A DNA stretch of 64,000 bases from Lates calcarifer (taxonomy: Eukaryota > Chordata > Actinopteri > Centropomidae), in assembly GCF_001640805.2 (NCBI RefSeq), contig NC_066835.1:23217172-23281171 (forward strand), in the 5' to 3' direction. This document shows, one piece after another, positions 1 through 11,434 of this stretch (position 1 is the stretch's first letter; each line of letters starts with the position of its first letter). The notes under the pieces were generated by a model. That model worked only from the letters and a program-made list of their open reading frames with translations, searched no databases and was not told the origin of the DNA. A program made the position numbers and the translations under genes.

Positions 1-1057
1 ACATAATTTTGCAAGTTGGCATTTGCAATCCCGGGTGACCCAGCTCAGTGCAGGCTACGCCTGAACAATTTATTCAATCTAACGTAAACTGCGATTTGAA
101 CTAATGCCATTATTTTCACAACAGAGAGTCAGTAGATGAGTCGTTACACTTTTTAACTTTACAGTTCAGATCATTATTGTCCCTCAAGGGAAAATTGATT
201 TGCAATGGGTCAAAGAAAGACATAGATGCAACATAACACACAAAGGGATATGGGACACTCACAACAGTAAAAACAACCATAAAGATTTTTTTAAAAAAAA
301 ATTTCTGTGCAAACCTTCATATAATGCTGCACAACCAGCTCTGGTCTTAAAATGACCAAACAACCAAACCAAACTGTGTTAGATATGTGATGAAAACAGA
401 GCAGAGCGACAGCGTGAGGCAGGTGAGTTGCTCTGATTCTCTCTGCTCTGGTGTCAAGTAAGAGCTGTATTCTAGTCACAGGGACAGATACAGCTGAAGC
501 AAAAACTACCGGTGACGACGAGTTAAAACTGACTGATAGTGTCAGCAGCCCAGCAGGAGCAGCCCGCCACAGGAAAATTACTGCAACTGATACTAAAGAG
601 TTCAAAATATCCAGTTGAGCCAAGAAGTGGAGAGAGAAAGAAGAGAAAAAGCGAGACGCATTTTTAAAAGCATTTGAAAAATCACCACAGGCAGCAGTAT
701 GACTGATGTAAAGTTACTGCAAAGAAGGCAAGAGAATGTAGAGCTACTGTTTGTTATGTGAGAATTGTTCTATAGGTCATTATGTGTTTGTTCTATATAA
801 TTTATTGTTGGAATAAATACATTTTGGATTTGTGTATTTTTATTCTCATCCTTGAATTACTTCACAGAGCAGTTAATGTTTCAATGATCTCTTAAATGGT
901 AATGATCCATCACCGAAGCTTGACTTAAAAAAATTATATTCACAAATCAAATCGCAATCTCTGTCAGAAGAATTGTAATTTGATTTTTTCCCACAATTTT
1001 TCAGCCCTATGGAATGAAGGGGACTTCCCCTGACCCAGATTTAAGAGTGACAAAAAA
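1..1057. other. Intergenic, no gene seen
   Basis: AT-rich sequence with no coding exon that I can support. Around 499-556 there is a block that recurs near 25993-26041 (shared core includes cagcagccc preceded by a gagttaaaac-like stretch), so part of this stretch is probably a dispersed repeat. Around 930-1010 it contains AT-rich sequence resembling ends of non-autonomous DNA transposons, but I could not define both termini. If the orphan first exon at 1328-1502 belongs to a real gene, this stretch would be its intron. Confidence 0.5.
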
Positions 1058-2172
1058 GTTCATAGAACTAAAGTTACCACAGTAACTGACTGAGAGCTAA
1101 AGTTACCACAGTAACTGACTGAGAACTAAAGTTACCACAGTAACTGACAGAGCTAAAGTTATCACAGTTGAAACCATATCCACTGAACATAATGAAACTT
1201 TATAGCAGGAGCTAGCTGCGGCTAACAAGCTGTGTATGGACGGTGTAGCTAATTTAGCTTAGCAGCTCCTCCATGCAGCATTAGCAGAACAATAAAGACA
1301 TTTCCAGCAGCAGGAGAGAAAACTAACCTGATCCTGGCCGCTTTAAGTCGCTGTTTGAAACCAGATCCAGCAGTTTTCTGTTGCGGTCGATCTCCTTTTC
1401 ATATTCAGATATTTTTCTCTCCAAATGTCCAAACAGATCTTTACGAACCGCAGTCAGCAGCCGCCGTTTGAACGAATCTTTAAGATCCTGAAATCTGGAC
1501 ATTTTCCACAGATCGTAGAATCAAACAAGAAAAAACACTGGTGGTGGTTTTATCGTTATTTAGACCTGGCTGACATGTTTCCTCTGCTCCTGTAGCAAAC
1601 ACAACATCCATACGGGCTGCTGCTTCTTCTTCTGTGGTGTTTAACGCCACTCAGCTCCTCCATTGTCCCGACTACTAAACTTTTCCCATCAGGCCTGTTT
1701 CCCGCTGGAAGTTGATCGAGCTCCTTCTGTCCTGTTCACTCGTTCCTCACTCCAGTCTGTTCTTTATCTTGCTCTCGTGCCTAATCTTTGCATTTCCTCC
1801 GTCATGTCCGCTCTTTCTCAGCTTCATCTGCTGCAGTTGGATACATTTCATGTTGGAATCTCACCTCCTTCTCATTTTCTCTCACGGCTCTCTGTGTGTC
1901 CTGCACCTCCTGTTGTTCCCACAATACTCGTCCACTCTCTACTGCTCAGGACAGCTGCGTTCCGCCGAGACCCGGAAGTGAAACACGACTTCCGGTACAC
2001 CATCGACCTTCAGAATAAAAGTAGACAGTCTTTTCTATAACAGTTCAACATGAAGCCAAATGGAGACAGAGGCTCAGGTTTTTAGAAACAGACATATTCT
2101 AATGTGAGCGACACAAACACTGAACCTGCCTTTGAGAAACTCATGTTAATTGTAGACGAACTGAAGTTACTC
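1058..2172. repeat. Duplicated promoter/exon-1 block, copy 1
   Basis: This block holds an upstream region, a short tandem repeat (units around 1064-1170 containing aaagttaccacagtaactga) and a ZNF first exon. It recurs in the same orientation at 6523-7465 and in inverted orientation at 14874-15689. The match to the inverted copy continues to about 2172, whereas the match to the direct copy stops near 1998, just after the cttccggtacac stretch. Copies 1 and 3 therefore share more flank with each other than with copy 2. Their non-coding upstream parts match closely, which suggests recent duplication or gene conversion. Confidence 0.85.
1328..1502 (-). CDS. Orphan ZNF first coding exon (MSRF type)
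   Basis: Starts at ATG 1502-1500 and encodes 58 codons plus one base, ending at a CAG|GTTAG donor (GT at 1327-1326, read on the minus strand). The peptide begins MSRFQDLKDSFKRRLL and is a charged helical/coiled-coil module nearly identical to exon 1 of the ZNF gene at 5143-6966. No finger exon follows on the minus strand within positions 1-1327. The gene either continues beyond the left edge of the window or this is a stranded exon left by duplication. The phase-1 donor is compatible with every finger exon in the window. Confidence is for the exon being genuine in structure; whether it is expressed cannot be judged. Confidence 0.55.
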
Positions 2173-2639
2173 CAAAGTGAATCAGGAGTATGCAGAAAGT
2201 ATTACACCAGACAAAGACTCATTCTTTCAGTATTAATTACTCAAACTTAATTTTTCAGAGGACATCAAAGAAAAGTTTTATTGTTGATGTTTGGTGGAGG
2301 GGGTCACATTTAAATGTCTTTTCACCACTGAACCACACAGATCTCAAAACACACGATCACCTCATGAGACATGAGAATGTTTTGGTTTTACTGCTTGTGT
2401 TAACTCCAGTGTTGAAGCTGATGTTCTTAGACTCCAGCTTACCCACGTGGTGGTCCCAGTGCAGATGTTTGCTGTTGTGTAAGCTGCAGCATGATGATAC
2501 AGTTGCATCTGCTCTGCCTCCTCATTAGAGATCACTGATGCCACAGAGTCTATCTGCTGTACATGAACATCATGTCTGGATAGCCTGTGTCCTCTATCCA
2601 CCAAACCCTCTCACTCTAATCTGCCTCACCCACAGCTAA

Positions 2640-3125
2640 CTGACACCATCCCAGACATTTGCACTAATCTCAGAGCGGCTGGGAGAAAATGCCATAAAAC
2701 TAGTGACCTATCAATAACTCCTAGCTTCATTTTCATCCAGCATCAGATTCATTTCATGCCAAAACAAAATAAGCATTACTAGACACTAAGCCTGAAACAT
2801 TTCTCAGAGCTCCATCACCTCCTCGAGTCACAGACCTCTCAGCTGATATCTTTCCTCCTTCTTTACCCAAAACGTGGAGCCAGTTCTTTCCATTTATGTG
2901 TCATGATGAGGACAAACATCGTTATCCCATCCCATCCCTGCAAGGATCAGTGCTGGGACCCTTCTCTTTGTAACATACACTCCAATTATCCACTCGCATG
3001 GATTCTAGTATCACTGCTACGCTGACAACACCCAACTATACCTGTCGTTCCCACCAGATGACCCCACGGTCTCTGCGTGAGTCTTGGCTTGTCTCTCAGA
3101 CATTTCCACTTTCAAAATAAAAGTT
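2640..3125 (+). mobile_element. LINE reverse-transcriptase fragment, decayed
   Basis: Translating around 3009 gives YHCYADNTQLYLSFPPDDPT, a form of the YADD catalytic block of non-LTR retrotransposon reverse transcriptase with the second Asp changed to Asn. It is followed by an in-frame stop (TGA near 3077) and then ACLSDIST. Just upstream, near 2945, the sequence encodes a QGSVLGPLLF-like block, another hallmark of these enzymes, in a different frame. The element is truncated and frameshifted. The 5' limit is uncertain. Confidence 0.7.
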
Positions 3126-3239
3126 CTAATCATTTATTGAAATGACAGGTACAGATGTCATTGGACAGATCTGTAATTTCAGTGAAGAAATAAACTCAAT
3201 TGTCAGTTTATTAGGAACACCAAGCTAAAACTAAAATGG

Positions 3240-3800
3240 TTTGATTCAACAGCCCTGTTATAACTGCAGCCTCCAACATGAAGCTGAATCAACTCCTCTG
3301 AAACAGTTTCAACACAAACTGAACATTAGAACCTTCATGAAGGAGAATTTATCACAGGACTGTTGGATCACACTGGATTAGTTTTAGAAAAGAGCTGTGA
3401 AATGAGGAAAATCTTTACAATAGAACTGATTGATGTTGAAAAACAAGATCAAATTTTATTTAACAATAAAAAATTAATCTGCCAAATATTCTGTGTCATA
3501 TCAGAGATGTTCTGTTTTAATGTTCCTATTTAATGTCAGTGAAGATGAACATTTAAAGAAACGCAGACACGAATGTTCAAGTTATATTTTTATTTGATTA
3601 AAATATGAAAAATAATTCCACAAAAAAAAACTGATCACATTTCATAGGCACTTCAATCTGCAGCTACAACATTAGAGGTTTAAAGGTGAAAAAACTAAAG
3701 TGTTGATAAAGTGTTTGTCAGTCGTTCAGTTCAGCTTCATTAAATTCAGTACAACACAAAGTCCAGAGAGGTAAGAAGGAGAAAAGCTAGCCATTTAAAA
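3240..3800 (-). other. 3'-end region of ZNF-A, duplicated at 15.7-16.1 kb
   Basis: Read on the minus strand, this stretch aligns by eye with 15694-16100 on the plus strand at roughly four in five positions, including a shared polyadenylation signal. It lies downstream of the ZNF gene at 5143-6966 and is best explained as that gene's 3' UTR or terminal region. No coding exon is visible in it. Confidence 0.5.
3589..3594 (-). promoter_or_regulatory. Candidate poly(A) signal AATAAA
   Basis: AATAAA on the minus strand about 1.55 kb below the stop of ZNF-A. The corresponding signal in the inverted copy is at 15810-15815 on the plus strand, within otherwise matching sequence. Use is inferred, not shown. 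Confidence 0.4.
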
Positions 3801-4389
3801 CAATCACATTGTTCATTAAAGATTTTCTGAGAGAAAGTCTGAGATGAAGGTCGTCTGTCAACGTGTCAAGTTTATCTTGTAAATGATTCCCAGCCCAGAG
3901 GACTCAGTAAGAAAATCCAGTTTCTCCAAACTCAGAACAGACTGTGGACCCTGAGGATGATACATCTAGATGATCTGCTATGATCGTGGTTAGAAACAGG
4001 ATGAAACATTTCACAGAGGTAGAGAGGAAGTTTATCAACATGAAATAATACAAGTTTCATGTTTTAGTTTTATTGTGGTCTGCAGAGGAACCACCAGGAC
4101 TCAGATCCATCTCCCTCTGTATTCTTAGTGAGGTTCATCCAATCAAATCTACAGGTGTATTCACTGTTCTCTGTGATGTTACAACAAAAGGATGGTTCAC
4201 TAATTCAGAATATCATTGAAAAAGGAATCATGTGAAATTGTGTCAGATGCTGCCCTCAGTACAACTTCATTTATTCTCACTCTGTTTCTGAATGACCAGC
4301 TCTTCTATCACAAACACTGCAGATGATTCATTTCTCCTGTGAGTGAAGTGAGATGTGGGGTTTCAGAATTCTCTTCACAACAACCATGT

Positions 4390-4510
4390 TGTTTCTCTGC
4401 AGTATGGCAAATCCAGACTGTCCGTCTGGACCTGAGTTCTTGCCTGGTCCTGGTCCTCTCTGTTCTCCTCAGTCTGACTCTGATGAAGCTCTAGGAACCT
4501 GCAACTGTAG
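4390..4510 (-). pseudogene. Relic of ZNF acidic linker
   Basis: On the minus strand this encodes [12 protein letters not shown] followed by a shifted-frame version of the [11 protein letters not shown] stretch. That is the linker that precedes the fingers in the neighbouring ZNF genes at 11-25 kb. It is isolated, carries frameshifts and has no fingers attached, so it is the remnant of another finger exon. Confidence 0.6.
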
Positions 4511-4612
4511 TGTTTCTCCTTGTCTTTTGTCCTGTGCACATCAGAGGAACCTTCCACCACTGAAAGTCACACGATTAAACAAACAAACCTACTGAGGCAG
4601 CAGCATTCTAAC

Positions 4613-4750
4613 AATTCTTTAGTTCCACTCAGTAAAATTACTGTTTTTATCAGTGGAGCCGGGTACACCATTCTTGCTCTATACCACACTGATTCCAATG
4701 ATTTTTCTCACTATCAATCATTTACACCCAAAAACAAGGAAGAGTAAGGC
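4613..4750. repeat. Dispersed repeat, copy 1
   Basis: Shares stretches such as tcagtaaaatt-ctgttttt and catttacacccaaaaaca with 39390-39560 inside the dnai2 gene. Two copies at unrelated positions indicate a dispersed element. Family not recognised. Confidence 0.5.
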
Positions 4751-4879
4751 CCAGGTTCAAAAATCCTTTCAACTGTCAACATATTTTGTACATCACACAA
4801 AGACTATTTATCTGGCATATTTTCCACCAGACATTTCAGCCAGTGATGTCATGTAACAGACAACTACACATGATACCAT

Positions 4880-5142
4880 CCAAAAGTTGGTTTCTCTCCT
4901 GTATGACTTCTCATGTGTCTCCTCCTCCTCCTCCTGTCTGGGAACCAAATTGACATTTCTAACCACCAACTGTAAAAGCAAACATGGGAAACATGGGAAA
5001 TATTTTTGAAATGTTTCATTACATTTGGAACAGCTCAGTTGTTCCTTGCTTTCTTCTGTGCTGAAGCTGTGATGACTCATCAAAAGACTTGAAGATTTTA
5101 GATTGTGTAGACCAGCTCAATCTTTGGTCGCAAATTCTACAA
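4880..5142 (-). pseudogene. Decayed zinc-finger tail downstream of ZNF-A
   Basis: Continuing the minus strand past the ZNF-A stop in the shifted frame gives a finger-like FSCRICDQRLSWSTQSKI, then a DESSQLQ linker like that in the neighbouring genes, and later a Cys pair (SCSKCNETFQ) with no proper histidines. This looks like further fingers that fell out of frame and decayed after the frameshift at the end of ZNF-A. Confidence 0.65.
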
Positions 5143-6966
5143 CTAAATGGTTTCACCTCCTGTGTGGGTTAAGATGTGTTTTGTTAAGGTTGATTTATAG
5201 ACACATCCTTTACCACAGACTGAACAGATAAATGGTTTCTCCCCTGTGTGGATTGCCATGTGGTATGTTACAGATAGTCTGCGTCTAAATTTTTTATTAC
5301 AAACTGAACAACTAAATGGTTTCTCTCCTGTGTGGGTTAACATGTGATATGTTACACTAGACTTGTGTCTAAATTTTGCACCACAAACAGGGCAACTATA
5401 TGGTTTCTCTCCTGTGTGGGTTAACATGTGTTTTGTTAAAGTTGATCTATCTGCACATCCTTTACCACAGACTGAGCAACTATGTGGTTTCTCCCCAGTG
5501 TGGGTTAACATGTGGTACGTTAGACCCGTTTTCTGGCTAAAGTTTTTACCACAAGCTGAACAACTAAATGGTTTCTCTCCTGTGTGAGTTAACATGTGTT
5601 TTGCTAGAACTGATTTACGTGAATATTTTTTAGCACAGACTGAGCAACTAAATGGTTTCTCCCCTGTGTGAGTTAACATGTGGTTTGTTAGAGCTGATTT
5701 CTGTCTACATTTTTTACCACAGACTGAGCAGCTATATGGTTTCTCTCCAGTATGAGTTTTCAGATGGTAGCGCAGGCCAGCCTTTGAAGTAAAACATTTA
5801 CCACATAAAGAGCAACTGAGCTGTTTTTCTCTGGTGTGAGTTCTCGTTTGTGAATTCTGATTTCCTTTCACTGTAAATGTTTTACTACAAACAGAGGAGT
5901 CTGTTGATTTTCTGTTGGGATCCTCCCAGTCTTCATCACTGTCCTCACTCTCAGGTTCAGGAAAGTCTGAATCCTCTGTGTCACTCTCTGGGTGTGGATC
6001 CCAGTCTGGATCCAACTTCCTGCCTGATTCTGATCCTCCACAGTCCTCTCCATCAGCACCTACTGGTCTTTGAATAAGACAGAGTTCCTCCTGTTCCTCT
6101 TTAATGTGGGGGGGCTCTGGGTCCTGCTGGTCCAGTCTGGAGCTCCACTCCTGCTGCTCAGAGGGAACCTCTTCTTTAGTCACCAACAGCTGTTGGACGT
6201 CTGCAGGACACACTGAAAAACACAAACACAAACACACAGAGGGAAACCATGAGTTTATGTGGAGGCCTTGACATGACAGTGTTAGATTTATATAGGATTT
6301 TATTATTATTATTGTCATGAAGTAACTTCATCTGTCACATATTAACTTCCTAGATAAACCAAATATTTACCACCCAGAGCTCTTGACTTAAAGTACAGTT
6401 TAAAATAAGAGCCACAATAACAACTTGTTTTTCAAAGATAGTTAGACAGATTTTTATGTTCAACTGATCATTGAGGGAAACTTAGGGTTTGTTGAAGAAA
6501 ACCTGCAAATGAGCAGGTCAGGTTCATAGAACTAAAGTTACCACAGTAACTGACTGAGTTAAAGTTACCACAATAACTGACTGAGAACTAAAGTTACCAC
6601 AGTAACTGACAGAGAGCTAAAGTTATCACAGTTGAAACCATATCCACTGAACATAATGAAACTTTATAGCAGGAGCTAACTGCGGCTAACAAGCTGTGTA
6701 TGGACGGTGTGGCTAATTTAGCTTAGCAGCTCCTCCATGCAACATTAGCAGAACAATAAAGACATTTCCAGCAGCAGGAGAGAAAACTAACCTGATCCTG
6801 GCCGCTTTAAGTCGCTGTTTGAAACCAGATCCAGCAGTTTTCTGTTGCGGTCGATCTCCTTTTCATATTCAGATATTTTTCTCTCCAAATGTCCAAACAG
6901 ATCTTTACGAACCGCAGTCAGCAGCCGCCGTTTGAACGAATCTTTAAGATCCTGAAATCTGGACAT
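5143..6966 (-). CDS. ZNF-A: C2H2 zinc-finger protein, 8 fingers, C-terminally truncated
   Basis: Two exons on the minus strand: 6792-6966 (175 nt, donor CAG|GTTAG) and 5143-6212 (acceptor tttttcag), giving 414 residues. The join is phase 1 and reads GSVCPADVQQLL. An alternative acceptor 12 nt downstream would keep frame. Exon 1 encodes a charged helical module. Exon 2 begins with an acidic linker containing [10 protein letters not shown], an IKEE SUMO-consensus-like site, then eight tandem C-X2-C-X12-H-X3-H fingers joined by HTGEKP linkers. The role is presumably sequence-specific DNA binding in the nucleus; the target is unknown. The last linker reads HTGGETI and stops, because one extra base breaks the usual GEKP; finger sequence continues in the next frame (4880-5142). 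The gene may still be functional with eight fingers. First-exon paralogues lie at 1328-1502 and 15543. Confidence 0.8.
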
Positions 6967-7465
6967 TTTCCACAGATCGTAGAATCAAACAAGAAAAAAC
7001 ACTGGTGGTGGTTTTATCGTTATTTAGACCTGGCTGACATGTTTCCTCTGCTCCTGTAGCAAACACAACATCCATACGGGCTGCTGCTTCTTCTTCTGTG
7101 GTGTTTAACGCCACTCAGCTCCTCCATTGTCCCGACTACTAAACTTTTCCCATCAGGCCTGTTTCCCGCTGGAAGTTGATCGAGCTCCTTCTGTCCTGTT
7201 CACTCGTTCCTCACTCCAGTCTGTTCTTTATCTTGCTCTCGTGCCTAATCTTTGCATTTCCTCCGTCATGTCCGCTCTTTCTCAGCTTCATCTGCTGCAG
7301 TTGGATACATTTCATGTTGGAATCTCACCTCCTTCTCATTTTCTCTCACGGCTCTCTGTGTGTTCTGCACCTCCTGTTGTTCCCACAATACTCGTCCACT
7401 CTCTACTGCTCAGGACAGCTGCGTTCCGCCGAGACCCGGAAGTGAAACACGACTTCCGGTACACA
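6523..7465. repeat. Duplicated promoter/exon-1 block, copy 2
   Basis: Direct copy of 1058-1998, containing the functional-looking first exon of ZNF-A, its upstream region and the short tandem repeat with aaagttaccac units (6526-6633). Similarity ends at about 7465, after the shared cttccggtacac stretch. Confidence 0.85.
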
Positions 7466-7796
7466 GTTTGCTCTGGGCTTTTCTTTTCTCCAGCTTCCTC
7501 CCACAGTCAAACACATGCAGGTTAACTGCTGACTGAATCACCTGTAGCTGTGACAGTGAGTGTGAATGGTTGTTGGTCTCTATGTGTTGGCTCTGCGATG
7601 GACTGGTGATCTGTACAGGGTGATGGATGGATGAACAAATAATTCCATAAAAAATCAGTCAATCAGATCCGGATATGATCACTTGCTGTAAATAATGCTT
7701 TTATTATAAAATTAAAAAATATATATATATATATGGAGAATCGCCGCCATCGGAGAATGCTGGATGTGGTTTTAACTCCTGAAATAAAACAGAGAG

Positions 7797-7828
<32 letters not shown>

Positions 7829-8745
7829 CCTGCTGGAAACACGTCCGCTGTTCCGTTCATTTCACTGCTAAGCTAACGTTAGCTAAGGTTAGCTGTTAGC
7901 CGCAGCTAGCTCCTGCAGCTTCACATACAGGCCGAGGAGACACGAGCAGAGACAGTCCAACTCAGCTCCTCCTGTTACATTATCACCTACACACTGTTTG
8001 TACCGTGTTATTACTAATGAAGCCAACTCATCCACTTCTGTAGCAGAAATGAAAACAGAATTGTTCCGTATGTGCTGAGTAATCACTGTGATCAGCGGCT
8101 GCAGGCACGTAAAGTGGTTTCAATAACAGTAATAACCTTAATCACAATTATAACCGTGATAATAGTAGTAGCAATAAGACTAGAAGCAGGACTAATGATG
8201 TCTAACGGCAGGTGTTGAGCAGGATCGTGGGAGCAGCATTAGGCTCATCATCACAGATCAGACTCTACAGCTCTGCAGGGAGACATGCTCAGACTGTGTC
8301 TGTCCAAACATCAGTCCAGGAGGAAACAACCAGCTGATCATGATGTTGTTACATTATGATCAGGACAAGCTGATCCAGACCCAGACCTCGCCTGGCTGTG
8401 TAGTCAGTGATGTGTGATGAAGCTCTGAAACACTGAGTCTTATTAAGTCACTAAGTCTTATTAAGTATTTGTATTGTGTTTTATTATAATCACTTCATTC
8501 TGCTTCACTACATTTAAGAAATTTATTTCGTACATTTGATTCCACCACATTCACTTGAAAGTCACTTTGCAAGTCATTTTCTTAATGAATCAATTAATAA
8601 TTTAGTCGATTAAACTTTTAAAGAAAAAGATCTTAACACTTCTTCCACCACTACATTACAGACAGAGGCTGTGTTAGAATACTTTCTGGTTTCTGTTTCC
8701 CAGAGTCATCAGAAACTTCAGCACCACTCCCACCCCTCCTCTCCG
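7466..8745. other. Intergenic with microsatellites
   Basis: Contains a short TA run (about 7719-7734) and a GTCT tetranucleotide run (7797-7828). A 65-codon minus-strand reading frame at 7889-8086 has no recognisable domain and no clear splice partner, so I do not call it as a gene. No other feature seen. Confidence 0.5.
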
Positions 8746-8749
8746 TGTA

Positions 8750-9505
8750 CAGTGCATTCAGAAAGTATTCAGACCTCTTCACTTTTTTTCACATTTACCT
8801 CCCATTTCTCAGGATCATGTTTGAGATGTTTCTGCACCTTGACTGGAGTCCACCTGCAGTAAATCCAACTGATTGGACAAGATGTGAACAGGCACACACC
8901 TGTCTATATAAAGTCTCACAGCTGATAATGCTACCAGTGCAAAAATCAAGCGGTGAAGAAGAAGGACCTGTCTGCAGAGCTCAGAGTTGTGTCAAGGCAC
9001 AGATCTGGAGAAGGCTACAAAAACTTTCTGCTGTATTGAAGGTTCCCAGGAGCACAATGAGCTCCATAATTCTTACATGGAAGAAGTTTGGAACAACCAA
9101 AATTCTTCCTAGAGCTGGCTGCCAAACTGGGCAATCAGGGGGGAAGAGCCTGGTTCACAGAGGTGATCCTATGAGGAGACATCTCATCGTTTATATAGAC
9201 AGGTGTGAGCTTTTCTAAATCATGTCCAGCTGAATTTACCTCAGGTGAAATCCAATCAAGGTGTATACATCTCAATGATGATCCAGAGAAACAGGTGGAA
9301 CCTGAGCTAAATTTCCAGTGTCATAGTTGAGGATCTGAATACTTGATACATGATATTTGACTTTTTCCTTTTTAACAAATTTGCAAATGTAATATTTAAT
9401 TATGGGTTATTTGCTATAGATCGATGAGGGATTTTTTGTTTTATTTTTGTCTGCAATATACAATGTGAAAAAGTGAAGAGGTCTGAATACTTTCTGAATG
9501 CACTC
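8750..9505. mobile_element. Tc1/mariner-like DNA transposon, internally deleted
   Basis: Inverted terminal repeats are visible: the left end starts cagtgcattcagaaagtatt just after a TA (8748-8749), and the right end contains the reverse complement, aatactttctgaatgcact, ending near 9505. Inside, the plus strand carries remnants of a Tc1-type transposase N-terminal region (about 8945-9150, including a helix-turn-helix-like VPRSTMSSIILTWKKFGTT) interrupted by deletions. At about 755 bp it is far shorter than an autonomous Tc1 element of about 1.6 kb, so it is non-autonomous. Confidence 0.85.
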
Positions 9506-11434
9506 CAACATAATAACACATTATGATGATGTATTTTCTGTAACACTCAGAATAAAAGAATTGAGCAGTTTTAGGATGTGGAGCTGTTTACAGTGACTTA
9601 ATAAACTAACTGATTAAACTGTTTGTTTATGTTCTGGGTGTATGAGGATAAAATAAAACTACGATCACTGTCTCGTGGTTCTCTTAGCCAACCAATAAAG
9701 TCGAAGGAAATAAATCTGAAGGAATTCCCTCAAGATGTGACTGAGAAATGGCGTTTGTGAGAATAAGACGAACGGATGACCTGAACATGTCTCCAGCTGC
9801 AGGTGCAAAGGAATAAAAAAGGTTGCTGGAGTTTTAAGGGAACATGTTCATCTGCAGCGGTGAGTTTTATCTGTAACATCACATAAACAGAAAAAGTGGT
9901 AAGGAAATAAAAGTGAAATTAGGGTTAGGTGGATGACGGTGTGAAAGACAGAGAAACCAGAACAGTTGCTGCGTGTTCATTATATATTTATCTAAAGAAT
10001 AAAACAACAGAAGGAAGCACATTCAGTTAAACATGAGGTCTTCATTCTGAGCTTATCATCACTGTACAGGTCATAAACTTCAAACTAAAAAAAGCTGTTG
10101 AGGAGATTTGTGTCACATCAGATTGTCTATAAAATGGTTTCTCCACTTGATGTGAGGCAAAAATATTTTTTTTAAATTATACAGCTACGAGAATAATCAG
10201 AGCAGCACCTCCTCTTTTACCTAACTGTGAAATAAAATCACCATTGAATACTACATATTTATTAAGGCTAAAATTAATTTAAATGATTTTTGTTCCACCT
10301 TGAAACCATCTTACTTTATGTAGTCCAGGTTTTTGGCACCAGCACTGTTTTTACAGAACCGTTTCTGAAGCAGGAACCAGCACTGTGCTGTTATAAAAGA
10401 GCCCATAGAGAGATAAAGTGGTTAGTTCAGGTCAGGCCACATAAACTTAGATTAAACTTTAAAGTAAAATGTTTCCGTCTTCCAATCACACCCTGACCCT
10501 AAACTCAGCAGTATTCTGATTCCAACATCAAGGCCGTGGTCCAATCATCCTTTTTGCTTAGGAAGGTTCCAAACTGTGTGAAATGACCTGGAAACCTCTG
10601 AGTATCAGCCGTGATAAGAGCTGGTCCAGTTCTCTAAATGTTAAGGAAAGGAGCTTCAGTGCTTCCTATCTTATCTCCTTTAGCAGAGGAGACACTGAAC
10701 CTTCCTTTACCAAAGAAAAGGAGAGAATGCTGTCCCATAATTCCTTGCAGCAGCAGCATCTAAAGCGACACACCGCTGTAGTTTCACTGCAGCAGATCCA
10801 CGAACATGAAAATACAGCAGAGCACCTGTTTGTCAGTGATGCAATCAGAAACTTCTGAAAATCCTTCCACCCTCTAAAAAATTATTTTCTCTACTTAAAC
10901 ATATAAAAAGGTAAAAGTGCCCAGAACAGGAAACTATACATCTCTGTCTGAATATAACTCTGGACCCATCGCAGTTCCTTTTTATTATTATTTTAATGGC
11001 TCAACTTTCTGAACTTATACATTGGTTTCATGTTATTATATTATTAGTGTTAAACAGGAAACCTTATTGAAATGTAGCTTACAGCACTGAGTTTGTCACT
11101 GAACATGTCCTCCACATGTTATAAATAAAGTTGGTTAAAAGAAAAGCCTAGTGTAAGTGCAGTCAAATGGTTCTCTTTTCCTAATTCTTCATCAGTTCTC
11201 CTTCACATCTTTCCCTGATCTCACAACGTTGTCCATCAAGGTCAAGGAGAAGTGGTTAGGAAAGGAGATTATTTTTGACTATTGGACTGCAGCCGAAGTC
11301 TTCAGTAGTTATTTCACTTCATAATTAGGTTTTGAGCTGCTTCAAAGATTCAAATCTTTGCAGACACTGTACTGGAAAATGATGCGTACAGTCAGGTAGA
11401 TTGTTTGCATGCAGAAAAACTCAGCGTCCGAGGA
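9506..11434. other. Intergenic / ZNF-B downstream region
   Basis: AT-rich sequence with no recognisable gene. Two short plus-strand frames (10290-10496 and 10583-10858) show no domain and no codon bias that I can support. The part near 11435 is probably the 3' UTR of ZNF-B. Confidence 0.5.

Noticed and set aside
1663..2040. 125-codon frame on + repeated at 7127 and (minus) 15382
   Set aside because: It lies in the duplicated promoter block opposite the first exon. The same region is open in three overlapping frames, and the copies are identical only because the DNA is duplicated.
7889..8086. 65-codon minus-strand frame
   Set aside because: No recognised domain, no splice partner and the length is within chance expectation; not called as a gene.
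10290..10858. Two short plus-strand frames (68 and 91 codons)
   Set aside because: No domain, no homology that I can recognise and no splice context.
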